Assembly: GCA_030407005.1 (NCBI GenBank)
Contig: JAUDYN010000004.1
Coordinates: 434,001-498,000 of the forward strand
Length of the DNA: 64,000 nucleotides
Reading direction: 5' to 3'
DNA from: Desarmillaria ectypa
Lineage: Eukaryota > Basidiomycota > Agaricomycetes > Agaricales > Physalacriaceae
The stretch's first letter is position 1. The number at the start of each line of letters is the position of its first letter. This document shows positions 10,236 through 20,910 of the stretch, piece after piece. A program made the position numbers and the translations under genes. The notes beneath the pieces were generated by a model that was not told the DNA's origin, did no database searches, and saw only the letters and a list, made by a program, of their open reading frames with translations.

Positions 10236-11821
10236 TTAAAGCTCGTCCTCTGCACGGCCCGAGCCACCAAAGTTAGCTTCCAGCCAGCTCTTCAAAGCAG
10301 CATTAAATGGCTCCGGATTCTCCATGTGTATCCAGTGCGAGCCTTCCACCATCTATATAGAAATCCATCAGTCCAATCTCAACTGAAAATCATGACATCA
10401 CTCACTGCGGTTGTCAGACGTGGTAAGAAGCTTTCGGATTGGAGCAGTTCCGCGGCTTTGACCCAGTCGGCTACAGGATCCTGTAAAGGCAAACGATCAG
10501 ACAGTGGGTCATACAGCTCATGAACGGGTGGCGTACATGTGTGGGGTAAATGGCCAAGACAGGTTGCGAGAGCGTGTGATTACCCTGCTCGTTTGCAAAC
10601 ATCCATGTTCCATGTCGGTTCTGCGAAACGTTAAACATTGAAGAAAAGTACTGAAAACGGTGAGTAAATCACTCACTCCTAAGGTGTAAAACTGGAGGGC
10701 TGTAGGACGCTTAATTGGTGACAATCAACTCGAACAGAATTCTTACTGTTTTTGAAGCCTTGGTGACTAAATTCTTCGACGAGATAGTCCTCCTCTTCCG
10801 GCGATAGAAACGGAATAGGCGGGATCTATTGCAACGTTAATTTTAGTTCGACTTCAGAAGCTTGGCACGACTCACCTCCTCATAATCGCTCCACGCCCCT
10901 AGGAACGTTTCAGAACTTTTCAAAAACTCATCAGGGGGTGGGCTCGACTTGGAACGAAGTGTCGCCCGAAGAGATCTACGAATATCCTTGTCCAGCTCCT
11001 TGACAGCATCAGGTGTTTGCAAACCGAAGAAGAGCTGATAAGTCAGTTTGGGAAAGACGGCCGTGAGATCTTGGATAGGAACAAAGGGCCCAGCGGAAGG
11101 AATATACTTTGGAGATATCAACATTGGAATGAAGCTGAGAGAAGAAAGGGGACGACTGACCGGAACGACGGCTCCAACGACTCCTTGGAAAATGTCTGGA
11201 CGTAGTCGTCCCGCTTCGTAGCAGAGTACGGAGCCCCAGTCGTGTCTACGATTGATCAGTCATCCGACAGTGTGATCCGAGGCTAAAGACTTTACCCTAA
11301 GCAGATAGCAGTATCCACTTTGGCATGTTCTAGGACACAGGCAAGGTCGCCGACGTGGTCGAACATCGTCCCAGATGTTTGAACGTCTTCAGGGTGTGAA
11401 GAACGCCCGAATCCACGCAAGTCGGGCACAATCAAGTGGTAATCATGCTAAGAAATAATCATGTTAGGGCGTCGATAAAATCGCCTAGCTAGGGAAGGCT
11501 TTTACTTCAAGCGCCTGTATTTGATGTGCCCAAGTGCTCCAGATACTGGGCCAACCGTGAGCGAGTAGTATCGCTGTCTTTGCGCTAGGGTTAATATCGA
11601 CGTAGCCTGTGTCGAGAGAACGGTCGAGCGCTGTAGAGATGGGTTAGGACAGAAGACCCACTAATCTCAATGTCGACAATTGCATGGTCAGCGTCCCGCC
11701 TTACGGCTTTACACGCTGCTGTAGTTCTTGTATATGTGGTAGGGTCGAATTTCGAAGAAACACCAGAAAGCAAGCAACCGCCTAGAAAGAAAAATGTTGA
11801 GAAACAAAACTGAGGACGCAT
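10236..11821 (-). CDS. Epoxide-hydrolase-like alpha/beta hydrolase
   Basis: A multi-exon gene starting at 11821 with a hydrophobic N terminus (FCFSTFFFLGGCLLSG), possibly a signal peptide or anchor. The exons join in frame through ILLAHGWPSIWSTW (oxyanion HGWP, about 11520-11560), DLRGFGRSS, then GHDWGS (about 11235), where Asp is the nucleophile of the epoxide hydrolase branch, LTYQLFFGLQTP, AIYPTHDPVADW (acid) and MVEGSHWIHMENP (catalytic His, about 10330). It ends AEDEL with stop 10236-10238. All catalytic positions are present. The likely role is hydrolysis of an epoxide or a related substrate, and the substrate is unknown. It could also be a haloalkane-dehalogenase-type hydrolase. An AT-rich TATA-like stretch lies at about 11870-11880. 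Confidence 0.85.
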
Positions 11822-13175
11822 AGCAAGGAACGTGGAAAAGATCAGAGAGTATTTCTTACATTTATACTTAGTTTATATGGGTCGTACCTTTTAGATGATA
11901 ATCACGTTCCGCTTTTGAATATGGACGCCTTTGATGTGTGTTATTTTTGGACTGATCGGAGCCGGCATCGGCACCTACCCTACAGTGCCAACGGACTTGT
12001 AATATTCATACTCCAAAAAATGATACTGCCATGACTGAGATAGCTTGCTCGGCCCGAACACTAATAAGGTACGAGCGGAGATAACCGAAGAAACAATTGG
12101 TCCACACCACCTAATGCTTCAGTGTACGCGTATTTCCCTTCCCTTCATCATATCCCGGCCGGGAGGTTCGAATACCGGACAGATACATGTGCAACTTGAG
12201 AATCTCGTGAGTCTGATTCTCATCTATATATTTCTTTTTCAGAGGCGGAGGGAGCACGACGGAAGACCAAATGACTGGAAGCCCGTTTGTACGCCGTTTG
12301 TTCGACAGCCAGTGATGAAAAGACGAATCCCCCCTGGTTCCGATCGGATCTTACAAGTGGGTGTTGTTCGAATTGTTCAAAAGGAGCGGGAGGTCCAATC
12401 ACGCCAGACATGCAAAGCCGATACGAATGGACAATCCGTTGCATGCGAACTTCTCCTTTCGCTGGCAGGATGGTGACCAGTTCGAGGGCTAAGCACTTCG
12501 GAAATGAGCGCCGGGACTGACTTGAAAGGCAGCTAACGTCAATGTATATATCACCGGCGGTGAATAGAATAGATAGCTACTAGGACGACCTTTCGGTTCT
12601 CTCCTACAGTAAGCAATGCCAGTCCTGACAGGCCTTTTTGATCGTGATAACATGAAACCAGGATGCTCTTGTCGATATGAGAAGTTGGCTCCACTGTACA
12701 CCGGAACGAAAGAGTCACTGCAGAAGACTATCAGCACCTGACAGTTAGCAGAGGCTAGAATGCACGAACCTAATGCGCTTTTAGATGTTTATATCTTGTT
12801 GACTCTACTCCGGGACGAAAGATGAGCGACCGACATACCACCGACCCATTCAGGGGAGGACGGGACTTCTCTTCTACCCGGATTCCAGCTGTGCGATCTC
12901 CTTCTGTGACAAAGGTCAAACTCTGACGTTCCGCACTAGATGCAAATAGGCAGTGAATTGCAGACGGCACTTCCCTCGGAAATACAAAGCAGTTGATGCC
13001 GCCACATTCACGATCACGATCAGAGAAGTAACGCTCGTGGCCTGAACGTGTTCTCGCATCAGTAGCTGTAGCTGTGCTGTTCACGGGTTATCAGTCGGTT
13101 GTCAGGCTTTCCAACGAAGATAAGAAAAATCCGTTTTTTATGTCGAAGTCTACATGTCCTGCTGTACGTGTACTT
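11822..13175. other. No gene recognised
   Basis: Only short overlapping ORFs on both strands, none with a recognisable motif. The stretch near 12155-12175 contains GGTTCGAATACCGG, which resembles a tRNA T-loop, but no tRNA fold forms around it. It also holds the 3' flank of MDH and the 5' flank of the hydrolase gene. Confidence 0.5.
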
Positions 13176-14462
13176 CTAAGCAACGAAAGCCTTGCCCTTC
13201 TCGATGTTCTTCTTGAGGTCAGGCAAGCAAGCGGCAAGTAGTTTCTCCTCTTCTGGGGACAGAGGGCCAATGGGGTAGATCTTCTCAACACCGTTCGTCT
13301 AAACAGCCAGGTCTTAGCAAACAGGACTACAGATCAATATGTTGAACTTACGCCAAGCTCGACGTTAGAAGAGAAGAATTCAATTCCCTCGCTCTCGAAC
13401 AGAGGGCTCTTGACGAAGGTAGGCGTAATGACACCCTTTTCGCCGCTCAAGCCACGGAGGAGGGCATCCGTAAACTTGGCACCGGCGTAGGCCATGGACA
13501 GGGTAGCGCTTCCAGCACCATCTTTAGCCTTCACGACTTCATCACCGCCGAATTGGATCCGGTGCACGAGCTTCTCGTAAACTTCACCCTTGATGGCCTT
13601 GCCATAGGTTGACTGTGAGAGGAGAGGAACAATGGTGGGGCCGCTGTGACCACCGACAACAGTGATGACTGAGTCGGATGGCTTAACGCCCGCGATGCCG
13701 GCTGTGAATCGAGCGGCACGAACGACGTCAAGGGTAGTAACACCGAAGACATGAGCGGGGTCGAAGACACCTAATTTTTCCAAGGTTTTGGCAACGATGG
13801 GGACGGTCGAGTTGACAGGGTTGGAAATGACGAGGATGTGGGCCTTGGGGGAAACACGTCCAACTGCCGTCGCAAGGTCGCGGACGATGGATGCATTGGT
13901 CTGCAGAATGCATTTTCTAGTCAAGAGGGTACTGAAAAAGAAAGGAAAAACATACGTTGAACAAGTCGTCACGGGTCATCTAATGGTGGTGTTAAAGCGG
14001 TTATGAAGAAAACATTATCGCGACTTACGCCAGGCTAAAAAGCGTTTGGTCAGCCAACATTCAACAGACAGCAAGACGACGGAACCACCGACCTTTCGAG
14101 GTACACCTGCGGGAATAACGACAACTTCAACGCCATCCAGAGCCTCGTCCAACTTGTCCGCTTCGTAGCCCTTGACCTGCAGAATATAGTCAGTCGTGAC
14201 GCGACACGGTAGCAAGTAGACGGGTGCTCACCTCACTGGCAGTGTCGACATGGCTGACATCTGCAGCTACACCGGGAGCGCCACGAATATCATACAAGTT
14301 AAGGGAAGAAACCAAGGGATTGCTCTTTAGGAGAAGAGACAAGGGCTGCCCAATGCCTCCACCAGCTCCGAGAACAGCGACCTTAGTGTGACGGGCCGAA
14401 GACGAGGAGAATTGGCGACTAGACGGCGTTGCCAGGGCACGAGCAGCACTTCGAGCAAACAT
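13176..14462 (-). CDS. MDH1: Malate dehydrogenase, mitochondrial
   Basis: NAD-dependent oxidation of malate to oxaloacetate in the TCA cycle. Six coding exons (14232-14462, 14093-14176, 14029-14034, 13956-13979, 13352-13900, 13176-13298) total 1017 nt and encode 338 residues, the usual length. The N terminus [20 protein letters not shown] is an arginine/serine-rich mitochondrial targeting sequence. The NAD-binding loop GAGGGIGQP follows, then the substrate-binding mobile loop [21 protein letters not shown] and the catalytic histidine in [10 protein letters not shown]. Exon 3 is only six bases (CCTGGC, encoding Pro-Gly) and exon 4 only 24. The start lies 144 bp from the divergent cyclin C gene. 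Confidence 0.95.
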
Positions 14463-14606
14463 TCCGGGAGGGATGATGGTGGTAAAAGACTAGGAGGGTA
14501 GAAGAAAATCTCGACCCTCGGGAAAGATACGTCACGAACACCGGGTGCGGAGGGGTCCGGGATCCCGTTATTTCATTTCTTCCCACCATCGTCATCGCCG
14601 ACCGCA
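14463..14606. promoter_or_regulatory. Divergent promoter, MDH / cyclin C
   Basis: 144 bp separate the two start codons, so both promoters must lie here or overlap the 5' UTRs. No TATA box is evident, as expected for housekeeping genes. Confidence 0.6.
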
Positions 14607-15933
14607 ATGGCAACCGACTTTTGGGTCAGCTCCCACTAGTGAGGCCACCCTTTCATGACTGCGGTGTTCATTATCTCATTCTGCAGCAAAAGATGGATTA
14701 TCGACCGCGCGACCCTCAAGCAGGCTCGGGCCGAGGACCTTCAGTATGTCGACGACCCGGAGCATCTTGAATTTCTGGATATCTATTTCGCGAACGGTAC
14801 GTGATCTCGGCACCTGCTGTGGCATGGGGGCTCACACGATTACAGCCATCGCGAAACTGGGCAGAAAGTTGCAGCAACGGCAGAGGGCCATTGCGACTGC
14901 CACCGTCTTCTTCCGGCGGTTCTACCTCAAGAATGCCTACTGTGAAACGGACCCATTCCTCGTAATCGCTGCGTGCTGTTATGTTGCTGCAAAGGCCGAG
15001 GAATCTCCCGTGCATATCAAGAATGTCGTTGCAGAGTCGCGCACGTTGTTCAGCCGTAAGTTCCTTTTCTGTTTTCGAGTATGTAGTGTTGACGGCTCTG
15101 CAGACCACTATAATGTAAAGCATTTCCCATCCGATAATTCCAAACTTGGTGAGATGGAGTTTTATCTAGTTGATGATCTGGAGTGCGACTTGACAGTGTT
15201 CCATCCATATCGCACCCTCATGGCACTCTGCAAGAAAGAGTCGGGCACCGACGAGGATGATGAAACAGAGGCAGGGGAGCTCGGTGTTGGAGTCAGCGCT
15301 GACGAAGGCCAACGGTATTGGGGCTCAAACGAGGACAAGCTCGAAATGTCCGAAGCGGCGTTACAAATGGCTTGGCATATCATCAACGACACGTATCGAG
15401 GATCTCTCTGTCTGCTTTACCCTCCCCACCTCATTGCCATTGCTGCCGTTTATCTGACACAGGTGTTTCACCAACCCTCGCGGGACAATCTGTCGACCCT
15501 GCTCCAGCCTCCCAGTTATACGGCTCCACATCCGCGTCGGTCGTCCCGAAATGCAACCGAATCAAAAAAACACCAGGATCCCGTCACATTCCTCGCTGAA
15601 TTGAATGCTTCGCTTCCACTGGTTGCCACAATCTCCCAAGAGATTATCGCACTCTATGCTCTGTGGGACCGTTACAAAGATGATAGCCTCCCTGATGCAT
15701 CTGCCTCTTCGCGCCAGTCACCGCTGAGTGCGGCGAGCGGAAGCGCGAGCAGGAGCAGGAGCAGCGGGACTCCACAGTCTGAGGCTGCGGACGACAACCG
15801 TATCACGCCGGCTTTTCTGTCAAATTTATTGACGAAGATGAGGGAAAATCGCTTGACGGACCCGGCGCATCCTCCTACCGGGAGACCTGTCGCGGTAAAC
15901 AAGATGCTGGAGAGGACCCAAGCAGCCGGTTAG
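14607..15933 (+). CDS. SSN8: Cyclin C (Mediator kinase-module subunit)
   Basis: Four exons (14607-14638, 14687-14796, 14846-15055, 15104-15933) total 1182 nt and encode 393 residues. The start MATDFWVSSH is the classical cyclin C opening. Next come EHLEFLDIYFAN and a cyclin box with QRQRAIATATVFFRRFYLK, DPFLVIAACCYVAAKAEE and HPYRTLMALC. A second cyclin fold includes AWHIINDTYR and LYPPHLIAIAAVYL. The C-terminal tail is Ser-rich (about residues 305-345) and longer than in yeast. The product pairs with Cdk8 to regulate RNA polymerase II transcription. An acidic insert (GTDEDDETEAGE) sits between the two cyclin folds. Confidence 0.93.
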
Positions 15934-16264
15934 TCCGCTTCCTCCATTCTAGTCTGCTCGGGGCCCGCGCATCTGGTTCACCCCCATTGAGTAACTCCCG
16001 TGCTTTTGTTGTGTGAGTGTAATATAAACCGTTTCAGAAATTCAAAATGGACTAATAAATGCTCTATGTTCGGTGCCTACAGGTAGTTTGCATGTAGTGT
16101 CATGGTACTATACATTCTAACAAGTCTTGGAGTCTTTGAAAGCAACCCTTGGCTCCGTGTGAAATGCATTGGGGCTGCCTCGTGTTGAATATTCATTTAT
16201 CTGCAACATCTGCAACATACTTAAAGGGAAGCGCTCGCTGGTAAGAGCCACAACATTCGTTGCG

Positions 16265-18852
16265 ATGGCTAACCTCCCACCAGGTATCGTTTACCTCGCT
16301 CAGCGTCTACCTTGCTTTTGCTTTCCTCCCGGGGTGGTATATGCCCTTTTGACCATCTTCGAAGTCGCGTTGCCGAGATGGGCCCGCATTATCTGTTATG
16401 CGCTGAGCTTCCTGTTGAGCCTCACGGTTCAGGTTCAGTGCATGGATTTTATTAACAACCGCGTCGCGAAGAAACTTGGAGCTGTTATACCTCCAAGAAC
16501 TGGCGACCCAAGCCTGGGCGGCGTATTGTCGCTGCTGACTTTGATCAAAGCGTTTAAATCAGGATATCCTGGTGAGCTATTTTCTCCACCTGCTAGCAGG
16601 ATTGGTTCGATACATCCGGTGAAGGGGACGGGTTGAGCGATATCTTAAGCCGTGTTGGGAACACGGTCAACATGAGAATTCTCTTCAAGGATCGGGTTAG
16701 TACATTTACAAACGTAGACTGTGTACCTACTTAAAGTCCAATTACAGATCGTCACGACGGAGCCAGAGTATATAAAGGTACCATTTGTTTATGGTATTTT
16801 TAGTGTTTAATGTGTGATACATTGTTTCACTAGGCAGTCCTCGTCACGCAGTTCGATGAAGTATGTTCCTTGTGCCAACAATAGCTTGTTAATTAATTGA
16901 CTGACATCTCTACCTAGTTCGAGAAAGGTCTGCGGTACCGAATGTATAGCCAAGAAGCGCCTGACCTAAACCTGTTTCTATTCCAGGACCTACACTTTGC
17001 GACAACTTTCATTCATTGTTAGGAACTGGCGTTTTCGCCTCCGATGGTAAGCGCAGTCACGTTGTAATCACATAGCCTTATGATTAATTTGGGTTCGATT
17101 CCCTTTAGGTGATATGTGGAAGTAAGTCGTACCTTCTTTAGCCACACAGAGAACTAACCGTCCATCCCGGGCAGGTTCCACCGATCTATGACGCGGCCGT
17201 TCTTCAGCAGGGACAGAATTAGTCACTTCGATATCTTTGACAGACACGCTGATGATGCGCTCAAACTTATGAAGGCACGCTTCAGGCAAGGGTACCCTGT
17301 TGATTTCCAGGATCTCGTGGGCCGATTCACACTTGATTCGGCTACGGAATTTTTGTTCGGCAAGGATGTGCGGTCTCTTTCTGCGTCCTTGCCGTATCCT
17401 TTCTTTGCTCCGTTATCCCAGTCTGACTCAGAGTCCGCCAGTGATGAATTCACGCGCGCGTTTGGAGAAGCGCAGCTGGAGACTGCGCTTCGCACGCGGT
17501 TTGCGGGACATTGGCCACTTTTTGAGTTTTGGACCGATAGGACAAAAGCGAAGATGATCACTGTGAGAAAGTTTTTGGATCCTATACTCGCGAAGGCGGC
17601 AGACAGTGCAGGTAAAGAGCAGATCGGCGAGGGAAAGACGAGGGAAGTGCAGGAGGGGGAGACTTTACTGGATCATCTGGTTTGTTACACAGATGGCAAG
17701 CTTTCTGCTCTATGGAATGATGCGAAGCTAACCTGTGAGCTAGATCAAAATGTTTTAAGAGACGAGATCATGAATCTTGGTGTTGCCGGCCGAGATACTG
17801 TTAGTGCCCTTGGTCTGTCCGTTCAGCGCCTCCGCTGATGTCCATGCGCTCGTAGACTGCCGCCACCTTGACGTTTGTTGTGTACATGCTTTCTCAGCAT
17901 CCTGATGTCCTTCGTCGTCTTCGCAACGAAATCCTGGAAAAGGTAGGCATGACGAACAGACCTACCTACAACGATTTTCGGGACATGAAGTACCTCCGTG
18001 CTGTGATCAATGGTGCGTGAGAATTGCGTGGAATGGATCAGGAATAATGACGACCCGTTCGATAGAAACGCTGCGGTTGTACCCACCGGTGTAAGTGAAT
18101 CCCGCGTTTGATTGACGACTTCGTGCTGAATCGAAATCCATAGACCACTGAACGCTAGGTGAGTTTTGACACCTAGTATGTTACCTTTTGTGGGCTGAAA
18201 CTGAGACGGTTATAGAGCTTGCAAAAATGGTGCCGTTTGGCGCTCTAAGACTCCCGGCGGCCAGGGCTATTACATCCCTCCAAAAGCGAGGTGCGTCCGA
18301 AAGTTTCCTTTCTGTCACCTACTCGACCTGATGAATGGTAGGGTTGTATATAGCGTCTTTTTGATGCACCGTCGTGAAGACCTTTGGGGTCCTGACGCCC
18401 AATTGTTTGATCCGGACCGATTCCTTGACGACAGAGTGCAAAGATACCTAACCGGAAATCCGTTCATTTTTCTGCCATTCAACGCAGGTCCCCGAATATG
18501 TCTAGGGCAACAAGTACGCGCCCATCGTACTATCCTCGACTATTTCTGATTATCTCCTAGTTTGCTTACCATGAAGTATCATTCTTCCTCGTGCGACTAC
18601 TCCAGAGTTTCTCCGAGATCAGGCTGAACACCGAAGCGCAGCCTGCAGAGTGCCGGCCGCCGCCAAGCTGGAAAGAGGAAACCGGTATCAAAGCGAGAGA
18701 GAAGGTCATGCTCAAGACCCACCTGACGCTCTACAGTTATGTGAGTTCATTCTTGTGTCTCCCTCAGGGTTTGATTCCTGACTTGTTGAGTACTTCCTCA
18801 GGGAGGCTTATGGATCGATATGAAAGAGGCCAGCGCTGTTGAGGTGGTTTAA
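16265..18852 (+). CDS. Cytochrome P450, probably CYP63 family
   Basis: The start at 16265 ([16 protein letters not shown]) leads into membrane segments, the form seen in white-rot CYP63 enzymes. About ten exons follow: [47 protein letters not shown], the I-helix oxygen-activation motif AGRDT, the ExxR region in [31 protein letters not shown], and the haem-binding [12 protein letters not shown] with the cysteine ligand. It ends SAVEVV with stop 18850-18852. The product should be an ER-anchored monooxygenase. One oddity is that the junction after exon 1 (about 16571-16600) does not resolve: the next open segment starts GATTGG at 16600, which would give a 28-nt intron out of phase. It may be damaged there. 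Confidence 0.85.
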
Positions 18853-20910
18853 ACAAACCTGAGTTCTTTATGTATTTGAGCTGGTACTCACAACTCTGAA
18901 ACTCTTCTTCCTGGACCCAAGTAATGGTACTTCGAATCGTGCCGACAATTTGAGATTCTACTACGCCGCAATGGCATTTCAGCATAATTCACTCGTCTGA
19001 GATGCATCTCAAATGAAGCTTAAAGTCAAAGATATCTCCGCAGCTGGGTACTCTGAAGACTGGGAGCTTTGGCATAGGGGGCTCAACGGAAGAACCAATT
19101 CTCGGACACTTTCATCGGCTTTCATCGACTTACCTCAGCGCCTTATCGGCCCAACGGAAGTAAGTATACCTTGTTCTAAGGGATATTTGCGACCGTCACA
19201 ATCACATGTAGGTTTTGTGGGTCATCACGATTAGTACGTGTCGTAATGCGATGAATGGTGTCGAAGAATGCTTGTAAGATGTCATTGATTCATTTTTCGT
19301 GACGTGATCTAGTAGCCAATTCCAGGCAGTTCAAACTCGCGTTGGAAACTTGAGGTATGCTGAGTGACCTGTGAGTCTAGTTTCTAGTACTAAGTATGAC
19401 TGAAAAAGGTTAACGATTATCGCGTCTGCGCGCCCATTCAGACCCATAACTGAGAATGGATACTCTGCGATCTTTACATAATTTACAAGTCTTGACCGGT
19501 GGCCAAGCGTCCGTTTGCTTACAACGATCCTCGGCGTCTTGAATACTTTTCACGACCAGTGTCACGCGCCTGACCCAGCTTTGAGTTCCGATGAGTGAAT
19601 ATCGCTTGCTGTTTCGAGAACAATCATGAGCTTCTGTGGTTAACTTTTTTTTTTGCTTCAATACTTCCACATTCTCACTCCACCAAGATCTAGATTCTAC
19701 ATTCAAGACAGGACAACTGCGCTTTCCCGTTTTTCCAATGCGCGACAGTCACTCGGAAGTTAGAACGGTGCCGTTTTCTTCGCTGGCATCAGAAGAACGG
19801 TCTTAATCCACATTACTCTTCCAGTATTGGACTTCCGCCCTCCAATTCCCATTTTGCGTATCGACCATATTGCCATGGTCTGAAGGATGGCGGCTGGCCC
19901 AATTTTCCGAATTCCTTATCAAGGATCTAAGCCGATTTGCGGATCTCTGAACGAGTATACTACAATCACGCAGGTGCTTCCCTACTTTGCACGTACGTGA
20001 GCCATTTGTGCGATCAATGGATCAGTACCGACAGGGCGAGTTCAACTTAGTACTGGGTCCAGTCTCTTTGCACGTTCATCTTTGCGATTCGTTTTCAGTT
20101 AGGAAACTGTGCAGGCGGCCTCTGCAAGCGACGGTTGGGATTTTGCTCAGAAATTTCTGATGTGTCGTAAAACGGTTTGGCAAAAATAAATTAGTGTCTA
20201 CGTGTCTAGCGTACTACCGGCTGCGTAGTTTTCTATAATTAAACTCAAACACTCAGTCGCTCGAGAGCGCGACTTACGCCTGCGCAGTACTTAGGTCGAA
20301 CAATTATCGGAGTCCTAAAGCAGCGCTCCCCTTCAATCTTACAGGAATCCGCTCACCAGTACTCACTCAGGTACTACACTGTTGGGATAACCTGGGTGAG
20401 TTGCTTGCTTCTTTAGTAGCTAAGGGCATTCAATTTAACTTCTCCTTCAGCGAAGGTATACGCGAAGCGCAGTTCTCCGCGTCTTGAATAGTATACGTAC
20501 ACCTTGGCTATACATCCGACGCCACCTTTGGGGTACTGTCCATTTATGACAATTATCAGGAAAATAAGCTGTGTGCGCGGCATTTTGGCTGCTCTGTTAC
20601 TGCTTTGATGTTCTTAAGCGATGTCATCTTCACAGGGTGCTATTAGATCAGATCAAGTTTTGGATCATGGAATTATCTACCGATTCCCCAGCGAAGTATG
20701 CCTTGTTTGCCATATGGTGTACCTTTTCTTACCATCAGACCAACCCGTCTAGATCTTCCGACGTTCGCCTTCCGTGTTCTTCAACAATTGCACTGCATGA
20801 ATGTCGGCATCCGTGTCGCTGTATAAAACGGCAGAAAAGTCGCCCTTGAATTCATTATCCAGACTTGTGTGTTATAGTCGCACTCAGTCTACTCCTATTC
20901 CTTTCACGTC
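18853..20910. other. Long intergenic region upstream of the laccase
   Basis: About 2 kb without a supportable gene. ORFs are short and low in coding character. The right end contains the laccase core promoter (TATA box listed separately). The length suggests a large regulatory region, but I recognise no specific binding sites. Confidence 0.55.
20822..20828 (+). promoter_or_regulatory. TATA box of the laccase gene
   Basis: TATAAAA, 83 bp upstream of the laccase ATG at 20911. Confidence 0.6.

Noticed and set aside
12140..12185. tRNA-like GGTTCGAATACC string
   Set aside because: Neither strand gives a paired T-stem around the loop and no D or anticodon arm is present at the right distance.
13788..14006. 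Plus-strand ORF over the MDH introns
   Set aside because: It overlaps conserved MDH exons on the other strand and has no motif of its own.
16169..16264. Upstream in-frame start for the P450
   Set aside because: The extra 32 residues begin at a non-ATG codon and do not fit the family. The ATG at 16265 gives the expected N terminus.
17090..17112. GGGTTCGATTCCC resembling a tRNA T-arm
   Set aside because: It lies inside a P450 intron immediately before the AG acceptor and has no surrounding cloverleaf.
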